Source: Wolfiporia cocos (lineage: Eukaryota; Basidiomycota; Agaricomycetes; Polyporales; Phaeolaceae). Taken from it: a DNA stretch of 64,000 nt. Under the pieces are notes generated by a model, which was given only the letters and a program-made list of their open reading frames with translations, had not been told where the DNA came from and ran no database searches. Shown here one piece after another: positions 54,994-64,000 of the stretch. Made by a program: the position numbers and the translations under genes. Position 1 is the stretch's first letter, and every line of letters begins with the position of its first letter. The stretch covers positions 2,418,001-2,482,000 of the forward strand of contig JACCLO010000001.1 of NCBI GenBank assembly GCA_029448655.1, read 5' to 3'.

Positions 54994-56190
54994 CATCTGT
55001 GGCACTGAAACTCTACCGAAACTCAATAACAAGAGAACTCTATATGTGCACAGTCATTCTATAGCACTGCTTAGTGAATGTGGAAGTGTACATGAAGTAT
55101 CCGGTACCTGCAATAGTCATGTGAATAGAGGGAGAGAGAGAGAGAGAGACAACCATTTATACCCCGCAGGTAGTATACTATGTACATGTGTGGGCCGTGC
55201 GGCAGCTATCCATAGCTATGGTATACGTCGGAGTTCCGTAGATGCATGAGCAATATAATGAGGGATGTGGCATGTGATTATGTATCGTGTAGAGTGGTCA
55301 TGGTAGTTGCCAGTAATGGCGATGGGAAAGGCTTACCCTGGGTTGTGAATCATGATGGGGTTGTCTCGCTTGATGAAAGCACAGGTATACTTGAGGAATG
55401 CAATGATGGCACGTCGTCCACGTAGCGTGGAGAGGAGGAACGAAAGTTGTAGGGAGGGTGATGCTTTGCGCAGATGATGTCGCGTGTCATGTGAATAGAG
55501 GCTCAGTGAATTATGCTCGATCGTCTCACTGTCTCTGACAATCACCAGCATAAGAGGTGTCTTGATTTGAGTGTTGGACACATGGCTTGCCCAAGGGCGT
55601 GCATACATCTATGTAGTAGTACTCATGACCAAATCGGAGACTATGGCGCAGGTACATGTTGTGATGATCACTATGTAAGATGATATCAGTTTCCCTGAAC
55701 CTTTGCTTACAGGCATACACATGATCAGCTCAGATTCCTGCCCGTGAATGTGCTGCTCACCTTTCGAAGACGGTATCCGAGAAGGCGCTAGTATGCATGC
55801 ATTGTAGTATGCCAAAGTAAAATACCGCATATGGATGAGAATCAGAGATGTGCTGATACTGATAATTAAGTTATCTGGATGGTTAAAGTATAGAGACAGG
55901 GGCCATGAGATAGAGGGACAGACAATGTTGGTTGCAGCAGGAACAAGGCCTGTCAATAATGTTGCAATTTGGGGTCTGCGGCGTTGCCAGGGCACAGGAT
56001 GGCACGGCGATGGCAGACTGATGGCGTGGCGATGGGCAAGCTAGCGGGTCGCTAGTGCTGCCGAGGGACTTCAGTCAATTATCTTAATCTGCCAACTGCC
56101 CTTCGCTTAAGAAATCGCAGTTGCGAGCTAGGTTTGCACGCAGATTAATCTGCTAACTGCGGCAGATTAATCTACTGTGACAATAAAATG

Positions 56191-56276
56191 GCACATCCCG
56201 GATTCGAACCAAGGACCTCAGCGCAGATGAGAATAACAGCATCGCAGCGTAATTAGCCAACTGAGCTACAGTGCAA
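56191..56276 (-). other. tRNA-like unit in the left MITE arm
   Basis: Minus-strand A box TAGCTCAGTTGG (complement of 56257-56268) and B box GGTTCGAATCC (complement of 56200-56210). Only about four acceptor pairs; the anticodon loop is too long for a normal tRNA. Confidence 0.6.
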
Positions 56277-56564
56277 CTGGTGTTGCCCCCATTTTAAGCA
56301 ATATATAGAGTATTTGGTAAACTTCATTTTCGCAGTTCAACATCTTCCATAACGCAAATACAAATGAATCTGCCTCTAAAGACCTGTGATTCCAGTGTAT
56401 TCAGCTTTCCCATGGTGAGTTGCTCCAAGTCAAGCATGGTAAATCAAGCTACCACTATCATTGATTTCTGTATGCTTGTTGGAGCAGTTAGTTGCCTTGA
56501 TGATTTGCGAAAATTGTGTGTAAAATTTGCGTTATATATATTTTGATTGGTCAATGGTAACTGT

Positions 56565-56651
56565 TGCCACTATGGCTCAGTCGGCTAATTACGCTGCGAT
56601 GCTGTTATTCTCATCTGCGCTGAGGTCCTTGGTTCGAATCCGGGATGTGCC
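56565..56651 (+). other. tRNA-like unit in the right MITE arm
   Basis: A box TGGCTCAGTCGG (56573-56584) and B box GGTTCGAATCC (56631-56641); T-stem CTTGG/CCGGG pairs with wobble. The inverted twin is at 56191-56276. Confidence 0.6.
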
Positions 56652-57569
56652 ATTTTATTGTCACAGTAGATTAATCTGCCGCAGTTAGCAGATTAATCTG
56701 CGTGCAAACCTAGCTCGCAACTGCGATTTCTTAAGCGAAGGACAGTTGGCAGATTAAGATAATTGACTGAAACTCTACTGCTGCCGGTAGTGTACTTAAG
56801 CCGGGCGCGAGCAGAGTGGCTCACCGCCAGTTTGTAACCCACCTACGTTCACTATCCTACAAAGGAGATTCGGCCCTGCGGCCACGGAATTTCCACAAAT
56901 AAGGCCAACAATGACCGATACCATTTTCGCCCCACAATCGCGCAGATGCGGAGTGCCGAAAACCCTGAGAGTAAGATGTCATACACAAAATCATCTCGGT
57001 ACACATTGCAAGGCATACCTGCCTCAATTACTATTGATAAGGCGAATGTAACATCAGTCAAATTGTGTTTCGTAACTGGTGGATTTGTGCGTCTGAGGAA
57101 AACAAGTCATCATGGTGAAGATACGAAACACGCAACACCAATATCTGCCTAGATCGTTAGAATCCTCCTTGTTGCTATATTCAACGGCTTACCCGATCGG
57201 CCCAAGCCCAAGTGAATGTAGTAAGGATGCAGGAGATAGCGGTTAACAGGAGCACATATCTATTGGAGAAAAGGAGAATAGTGGGTCCTGTCATACGATA
57301 TCTCCAAATATCAAGAACCTCCTGGTCGAAAGTGATAATGTGCTCGTAAATCGCCAGCGCTATATGCAGGTCTGTTAGATGGCAAAATTGATGACTGAAT
57401 GCCATGAGTTACCAGCAATAGCAGTGCTGCAGTAGTTTATGATATAACTGACGCGCGAACTATCATCCAGGACATCATCCAGGAGCGGCACAGCACGCTG
57501 AGGACTTGTTACTCTGTGTGAGACTCAATAGGCTCTGCAGCAGGCAAGATCGTAGATGAGGACATCTCG

Positions 57570-58420
57570 TCAGCACAGAGTTTCTGAGACTTTTGGAATG
57601 ATTGCAGAAATATACAATGCAAGTGGAAGCTCGTATATGATGCCCGGTCCTATACTTTGTCGGTAATTATTACAACCTCCTCATACGATCCGTTGTGTTT
57701 TGCCATCGTGCGAGTGTGGATAAGCATCTGTGTGTCATGTTGCTCTTCCCATAGCTGTGCGATTTTGATAAGCAGATATGAAGATGAATGGATCGATCAC
57801 AGCTAGAGAGGCTGTTGTGAGTATCGATGACCGATTGTATGCAATGTTGCATGATGAGATTTCCCACCGCGCTATTTTGACGAGGTGGCTACACGGAATA
57901 TGCCCTAGCAAGGACACTAATGACTTATGAAACTATATGAAGCTCTGCATGATCCATCCCTCGTAAGGCAATGATGTGTACAGAAGAGCCTCAGCCAAAA
58001 GATTGATTGTTCATCGTGACGACGATTGCAATGAGGAACGGGTGTTGGAAATGTATATTGTGCCAGCTTGACTAGAGTTTCGGCTGATGGTCAATTCGGA
58101 ACCGGCGGATGCCTTCAAGAGCCGAATTCCCGAGATATCCCATCATCAAAGTGGCCGATGAGCACAGCATAAGAAGTTCTGCATACTTGAGAGACCAGCT
58201 GCTGGCCGAATGCAAGAGCTGAGGTACTCACTGTGGCCTGGGTACTTGACTCGCTTTGTCGTTTTTCAAAATGAACCTCTTTGACGTTGCGGTTTTTGTC
58301 ATATCGTCCCACAAGATGTATAATCATTCATGAGTGGTGTTCGTAGTGCCGAACGCCACTCGACTCGTGACTCATGCCTCATTAGTGTATACACTCGCGC
58401 CCGTGAATACCACATCTAAA
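57570..58420. other. Region upstream of the broken DUF6533 gene; no gene
   Basis: 58130-58320 matches 8130-8430 and, more weakly, 6600-6720, showing that the upstream region was duplicated with the gene. No ORF of interest. Confidence 0.5.
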
Positions 58421-58609
58421 AGTAATGGGAGCTTGTGTGGGAGGCGTCGTGTGTCGCTCGCGTTTTGCGCACCTGGCGTCCACGTTCGCCGCATGGCGTC
58501 CATGCACGTCGTCAATCCTGCTCCCATTAGATAGGGTGCCTGGCGCCAGTGAATTCCCACACCCAGCACCTGCAAGGTGTGCTGCTAGCTCGCGTTTTGC
58601 GCACTGTTC

Positions 58610-59135
58610 CTGCCCCGCACCATGGGGATTCGTGCCACGGGGATTCATACCCCACACCACGGGGATTTGTGCCCCACACCATGGGGATTTGTGGCCCATT
58701 CCATGGGGGTTTGTGGCCCATGCCACAGGGATTTGTGTCCTGTGGCATGGGGATTTTGTAATGTAAATATCCCACACCACAGGGATTTGTACCCTGTGCC
58801 ACAGGGATCTGCACCCCAATTCCACAGGGATCTGTGCCATGTGCCATGGGAATTTGTGCCCTGTGCCACGGGGATTTTTGTAATGTAAATACCCTACACC
58901 ATGGGGATTTGTGGCCCATGCCACAGGGATTTGTGTGTCCTGTGCCACGGGGATTTGTGCTCTGTGCCATGGAGATTTGTGCCCTGTGCCACGGGGATTT
59001 GTGTTCTGTGGCACGGGGATTTTGTAATGTAAATACCCCACACCATGGGGATTTGTGCCCCACACCACAGGTATCTGTGCCCTGTGCCATGGGGATTTAT
59101 GCCTCATGCCACAGGGATTTTTGTAACATAAATGG
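58610..59135. repeat. About 20-bp tandem repeat array (first of five)
   Basis: Units of the form CCATGCCACAGGGATTTGTG with CAYRG variation, interrupted by GGGATTTTGTAATGTAAATA spacers. Similar arrays at 60395-60540, 60915-61475, 61975-62545 and 63230-63695. Confidence 0.85.
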
Positions 59136-59626
59136 CCTGTGCTGTAGATGCCTGCCAAAAGATTGCAAAACATTTTGACACCACGTTACACAGTATTACA
59201 AGGGAAGTGATGATGAGACCGAGGATCAGCGAGGTGTCAGAAGTGGCTGAGCAGGCAGACACAAGACAAAAGAGGGAAGTTGGGGAAGCCATGGGTAATG
59301 CACAGAAAATTCATAAGGGACCCACAGGTAACTTCAAAATAAAACCCCGATTATCTAAAATAAGCACACATAGATTTAAATAATATATTAAAGTAGAGAA
59401 AGCAGTGTGACCGTGGTGAAGCCATGGGTAATTAACCTAGTCCATAAAGTAAGGGGAGCTCGCACTGTAGGCGCTCGCGTGCCGCTAGTGTGTCACTCAC
59501 GTGTCGCTCGCATTTTGCGCACATGGACGCCACGTTTGCCGCATGGCGTCCATGCATGTCGTTGATTTTCCTCCCATTAGATAGGGCGCCTGCTGTCTGT
59601 GGAGTTGGCCGGTGGATTCCCATGCC

Positions 59627-60336
59627 TGTTATGGCTATTCCGATTTTTCGAACACTGGCAGAACTCACCACCGGGTTAATATGATACAGGGACTTGTTGC
59701 ACAACCAACCCCCTGGCTATTCGTGGCTCTACTGGGCGCATCCCCAGTTGTACTAGTGCATCGGACGCGTTTCACCTTTGGCAGATCCAACTCTGCCATC
59801 ATTTCATCTTTATCACCTATTAGTTGACAGATGGTGTTCAACCACCATCATCATTCCTATCAATCGTTTCGGATGTATCACTACATACTTATCAAACATT
59901 TGCTACTATAGCGTAGATAGTAGCAGTGACATCTGTAATGAACTTGACCCTTAAAACCTAGTGTAGTATATAAACTCATGTACTTACTGTTGAAGCTCTT
60001 CAGCTCGACCTTGTTGTACAAACAAGAAGTCTTATACTCGTTCTCAAACGTAGGAAACTACGCTCAGTATTTCTTGCTCGAGCAACCGAACGACTAAGTC
60101 CCTGAAGTACACATTGACTTCTCGGACTTAGGTGAGTCTTATATTCTATCAGACTCACACCTGAACAGATTATATCCTCTAATGCGTATTGGATATTAAA
60201 CGATCTCCTAGGAACTTCACTTAGGACTTGCAGGCATCTACCGAGTTTTTGCCTTGCATACGGTGACGTGCCTACGTGCAGAAGAACGATCTATATTCAC
60301 GACTTGAATATACGAATGGGTATTCAACCCGTAACA
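59627..60336 (+). mobile_element. Solo LTR of the gypsy family inside the satellite
   Basis: 710 bp, TGTTATGG..CCGTAACA, homologous to the E1-E3 LTRs over its length including the primer sequence AGCTCGACCTT near 60000. Target duplication ATGCC (59622-59626) and ACGCC (60337-60341) differ by one C-to-T at a CpG. Other satellite units show the unbroken site CCCACGCCCAGCACC. No internal sequence, so it formed by LTR-LTR recombination. Confidence 0.9.
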
Positions 60337-62776
60337 ACGCCCAGCACCTGCAAGGTGCGCGCACTGCTAGCTCGCATTTTGCACGCTGTTCCTGCCCCGC
60401 ACCACGGGGATTTGTGCCCCATGCCATGGGTATTTGTGTCCTGTGGCATGGGGATTTTGTAATGTAAACACCCCACACCACAGGAGTTTGTACCCCGTGC
60501 CACAGGTATTTGCACCCCAATGCCACAGGGGTGAATTCCCACACCCAGCACCTGCTAGGTGCGTGTGCTGGTTGCAGATGTTACAAGCAAAACGATACTG
60601 AGCATCAGCGAGGTGGAGGAGTGGCTGAGCGGGCAGAGATAAGCAACAACTCCTAAATACAAAATTGTGGCGAAGCCACAGGTAATTAAGCTAGTCTATA
60701 AGTAATGGGAGCTCAGGCCATAGGTGCTCACGTGTTGCTCGCGTTTTGCGCACGTTTTACGCACATGGACGCCACGTTTGCCGCGTGGCGTCCATGTGCA
60801 TCAATCCTGCTCCCATTAGATAGGGCACCTGCGACCCGGGGAGTTTGCCAGTAGATTCCCATGCCCAGCACCTGCAAGGCGCGCGCGCTGCTAGCTCATG
60901 TTTTGTGCGCTGTTCCTGCCCCGCACCACGGGGATTCGTGCCCCATGCCATTGGGATCCGTGCCCCACACCACGGGGATTCGTTCCCACACCACAGGGAT
61001 TCGTGGCCCATTCCATGGGGGTTTGTGGCCCATGCCACAGGGATTTGTGTCCTGTGGCATGGGGATTTTGTAATGTAAATACCCCACACCACGGGGATTT
61101 GTACCCCATGCCACAGGTATTTGCACCCCAATGCCATGGGGATTTGTGCCCCATGCCACAGGGATTTGTGCTCTGTATCATGGAGATTTGTGCCCCATGC
61201 CACAGGGATTTGTGCCCTGTGCCACGGGGATTTGTGCCCCGTGCCATGGGAATTTGTGTCCTGTGGCATGGGGATTTTGTAATGTAAATACCCCACACCA
61301 TGGGGATTTGTACCCTGTACCACAGGGATTTGTGCCTCACATCATGGGGATTTTTGTAATGTAAATACCCCACACCACAGGGATCTGTGCCCCGTGCCAT
61401 GGGGATTTGTGCTTTGTGCCACAGGGATTTATGCCTCATGCCACGGGGATTTTTGTAACATGAATAGCCTGTGCTGTAGATGCCTGCCAAAAGATTGCAA
61501 AAAATAAGAACATTTTGACACCACATTACACAGTATTACAAGCGAAGCGATGATGAGATCGAGAATTAGCGAGGTGTCAGAAGTGGCTGAGCAGGCAGAG
61601 ACAAGAGACAAAAGAGGGAAGCTAGGGAAGCCATAGATAATGCACAGGAAATTCATAGAGGATCCACAGGTAGCTTTTAAACAAACCCGATTATCTCAAA
61701 AAGGCACACATAGGTTAGAATAATATATTGAAGTAGAAAAAGCAGTGTGACTGTGGCGAAGCCACGGGTAATTAAGCTAGTCTAAAAGTAATGGGAGCTT
61801 GCGTGGGAGGTGTCGCGTGTTGCGCACAAGAATCGCACATAGCGAGCACGTTTGCCACGTGGTGTCCATGCGCATCGTCAATCCTGCTCCCATTAGATAG
61901 GGTGCCTAGTGCTAGTGAATTCCCACACCCAGCACCTGCAAGGCGTGCTGCTAGCTCGCATTTTGCGCACTGTTCCTGCCCCACACCATGGGGATTCATG
62001 CCACGGGGATTCATATCCCACACCACAGGGATTTGTGTCCCACACCACGGGGATTTGTGGCCCATTCCATGGGGGTTTGTGGCCCATGCCACAGGGATTT
62101 GTGTCCTGTGGCATGGGGATTTTGTAATGTAAATACCCCACACCACGGGGATTTGTATCCCATGCCACAGGGATTTGTGCCCCATGCCACAGGGATTTGT
62201 GCTCTGTATCATGGAGATTTGTGCCCTGTGCCATGGGGATTTGTGCCCCATGCCACAGGGATTTGTGTCCTGTGGCATGGGGATTTTGTAATGTAAATAC
62301 CCCACACCACGGGGATTTGTACCCCGTGCCATGGGGATTTGTGCCCTACACCACGGGGATTTTTGGCCCATGCCATGGGGGTTTGTGCCCCATGCCACGG
62401 GGATTTGTGCCCCATGCCACAGGGATTTGTGTCCTGTGGCATGGGGATTTTGTAATATAAATACCCCACACCACAGGGGTTTGTACCCTGTGCCACAGGT
62501 ATTTGCACCCCAATGCCACAGGGGTGAATTCCCACACCCAGCGCCTGCAAGGCATGCATGCCGGTTACAGATTCTACAAGCAAAGTGACAATGATACTGT
62601 GCATCAGTGAGGTGGAGGAGTGGCTGAGCGGGCAGAGACTAAAATATATTCCTAAGACATAACGTTTGTGGTGAAGCCACAGGTAATTAAGCTAGTCCAT
62701 AATATAATGGGAGCTCGCACCGTAGGCACTCGTGTGCCGCTAGCGTGTTGCTTGCATTTTGTGCACGTTTTATGCA

Positions 62777-62812
62777 CATGGACACCACGTTTGCCACGTG
62801 GCGTCCATGTGC
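62777..62812. repeat. Hairpin in satellite unit
   Basis: CATGGACRCCACG..CGTGGCGTCCATG, conserved in units at about 58484, 59521, 60764 and 62777. Compensating changes are not obvious, so its role, if any, is open. Confidence 0.6.
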
Positions 62813-64000
62813 ATCGATCCTGCTCCCATTAGATAGGGCACCTGGCGCCTGGGAAGTTGGACGGTGGATTCCCACGGTCAGTGCCTGCAAGGCGTGCATG
62901 CCGGTTGCAAAGGTATTACAAGTGAAGTGACGACGAGGCCGAGCGTCAGCGAGGTGGAGGAGTGGCTGTGCGGGCAGAGACAAGTAACAAGCCCTAGAAC
63001 ATAGAAATTGTGGCAAAGCCACAAGTAGTTAAGCTAGTCTATAAGTAATGGAAGCTTGCGCCATAGGCGCTTGCATGTCACTAGCGTGCAGCTAGTGTGG
63101 ACGCCACGTTTGGTGTGTGGTGTCCACGGGTATCATTCCTGCTCCCATTAGATAGGGTGCCTGGTGCCGGTGAATTCCCACGCCCAGCACCTGCAAGGCA
63201 CGCTGCTAGCTCGCATTTTGCACGCTGTTCCTGCCCCACACCACAGGGATTCGTGCCCCACACCATGGGGATTTGTGGCCCATTCCATGGAGGTTTGTGG
63301 CCCATGCCACAGGGATTTGTGTCTTGTGGCATGGGGATTTTGTAATGTAAATATCCCACACCACGGGGATTTGTACCCTGTGCCACAGGGATTTGCACCC
63401 CAATGCCACAGGGATTTGTGCCCTGTGCCATGGGGATGTGTGCTATGTCCCACAGGGATTTTTGTAATGTAAATACCCTACACCATGGGGGTTTGTGGCC
63501 CATGCCACAGGGATTTGTGTGTCCTGTGCCACGGGGATTTGTGCCCCATGCCACTGGGGATTTGTGTCCTGTGGCATGGGGATTTTGTAATGTAAGTACC
63601 CCACACCACAGGGATTTGTGCCCCACACCACAGGGATCTGTGCCCTGTGCCATGGGGATTTATGCCTCATGCCACAGGGATTGTTGTAACATAAATGGCC
63701 TGTGCTGTAGATGCCTGCCAAAAGATTGCAAAACATTTCGACACCACATTACACAGTATTACAAGTGAAGCGACGATGAGACCGAGCATCAGCAAGATGT
63801 CAGAAGTGGCTGAGCGGGCAGAGACAAAAGAGGGAAGTTGGGGAAGCCATGGGTAATGCACAGGAAATTCATGGGGGATCCACAAGTAACTTAAAAAAAC
63901 CCCTGATTATCTGAAATAGGCACACATGGATTGGAATAATATATTGAAGTGGAAAAAGCAGTGTGACCATGGCGAAGCCACAGGTAATCAATCCATAAAG

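Larger units (their letters stand above)
53953..55016. mobile_element. hAT-like MITE with tRNA-like units, split by a solo LTR
   Basis: Ends AGGGACTTCAGTGCC and, inverted, GTAGAGTTTCAGTGCC; flanks CGAAATTG (53945-53952) and CGAAACTC (55017-55024) form an 8-bp duplication with two mismatches. About 46-bp inner inverted repeats (53970-54016 and 54557-54602) contain the palindrome AGATGCATCT several times. About 0.67 kb without the inserted LTR. Two tRNA-like units point outward. Confidence 0.65.
56064..56778. mobile_element. hAT-like MITE with 0.2 kb inverted arms built on tRNA-like units
   Basis: Perfect 8-bp target duplication TGCTGCCG at 56056-56063 and 56779-56786. Ends AGGGACTTCAGTC and, inverted, GTAGAGTTTCAGTC, closely related to the MITE at 53953. 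Arms of about 215 bp (to about 56283 and from about 56567) are inverted copies and each contains one tRNA-like unit pointing outward. The single-copy centre is AT-rich and non-coding. Confidence 0.85.
53440..57565 (-). pseudogene. Second DUF6533-like gene, broken by insertions
   Basis: Paralogue of 4466-6416. ATG at 57565 (MSSSTILPAAEP) soon meets an in-frame stop unless spliced. The exon at 57181-57380 encodes LAIYEHIITFDQEVLDIWRYRMTG. 56890-57010 encodes FVYDILLSGFSALRICAIVGRKW. The next part, GLVPAATNIV, lies at 55915-55960, separated by about 0.9 kb of inserted DNA that includes a hAT-like MITE. The C-terminal exon (SRLVGNMGVPLDH) is at 53640-53730, beyond a second MITE. The second exon also has a stop (near 57110). 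Not functional as it stands. Confidence 0.75.
58420..64000. repeat. Complex satellite array
   Basis: Large units start near 58423, 59450, 60704, 61788, 62698 and 63043 with AGTAATGGGAGCTYGC and vary from about 0.35 to 1.25 kb; the array runs off the right edge. Unit order: a hairpin built on GGCGTCCATG, a CCCAGCACCTGCAAGG segment, an array of about 20-bp repeats, then TTACACAGTATTACAAG.. / GTGGCTGAGCGGGCAGAGAC / GAAGCCACRGGTAATTAA. No gene; the numerous ORFs on both strands (up to 263 codons) are products of the repeats. Confidence 0.85.

Noticed and set aside
56565..56651. Functional tRNA gene (possibly Asn, GTT)
   Set aside because: A and B boxes are good, but the acceptor stem has only about four pairs and the anticodon loop is about ten nucleotides; better called tRNA-derived.
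58382..59173. Long ORFs (up to 263 codons) on both strands of the satellite
   Set aside because: Repetitive peptides such as MAQGTNPCGVG arise from the 20-bp units; they exist in several frames and both strands, with no start context or conserved function.
58600..63700. CRISPR-like array
   Set aside because: Short repeats are contiguous and degenerate, without unique spacers, in a eukaryotic context.

Overview
The window looks like a transposon-rich, probably heterochromatic stretch of an Agaricomycete (mushroom-type basidiomycete) genome. The evidence is short introns (about 50-60 bp), a basidiomycete Tnp2-type CACTA transposase, a DUF6533-type 7-TM gene family, a U1-type zinc-finger splicing protein of WBP4/FBP21 type, and fungal chromoviruses. 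Only one gene, the WBP4-like one at 15.6-16.8 kb (minus strand), is a clearly ordinary host gene. Almost everything else is mobile DNA or its remains.

Layout. 0-1.8 kb: 3' part of a spliced CACTA (Tnp2) transposase. 3.7-6.4 kb: DUF6533-like membrane-protein gene (minus), with a tandem copy of its 3' exons. 9.4-12.1 kb: composite repeat holding a pogo/Tc1-type MITE and a 1.57 kb block that recurs inverted at 51.8-53.4 kb. 13.3-14.1 kb: Ty1/copia Gag remnant. 17.1-24.3 kb: a 'train' of three elements, each delimited by TA and beginning AGATAG. The first carries a DDE transposase, and the third is split by a 3 kb element with a 7-bp target duplication that encodes an uncharacterised protein. 24.86-50.96 kb: a three-level nest of one Ty3/gypsy family. 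53.4-57.6 kb: second DUF6533 locus, broken by insertions including two hAT-like MITEs with outward-facing tRNA-like units. 58.4-64.0 kb: complex satellite built from about 20-bp repeats, with one more solo LTR of the gypsy family.

The central system is the gypsy family. The oldest copy (E3, minus) holds copy E1 (plus), which holds copy E2 (plus) inside its 3' LTR. All borders are fixed by TG..CA LTR ends and 5-bp target duplications. Each copy encodes Gag with a zinc knuckle and a Pol ordered protease, dUTPase, RT, RNase H, integrase, chromodomain. A third ATG-initiated ORF overlaps the 3' end of pol in another frame, ends with two zinc knuckles, and in E1 stops at the 3' LTR border. The LTR carries an 11-nt sequence about 35 nt after the TATA box that is perfectly complementary to the primer-binding region just inside the 5' LTR, the arrangement of Tf1-type self-priming. 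E1 is open in all three ORFs with nearly identical LTRs and may be recently active. E2 and E3 carry CGA-to-TGA stops. CpG-to-TpG change is a common mode of decay here, suggesting cytosine methylation or a RIP-like process.
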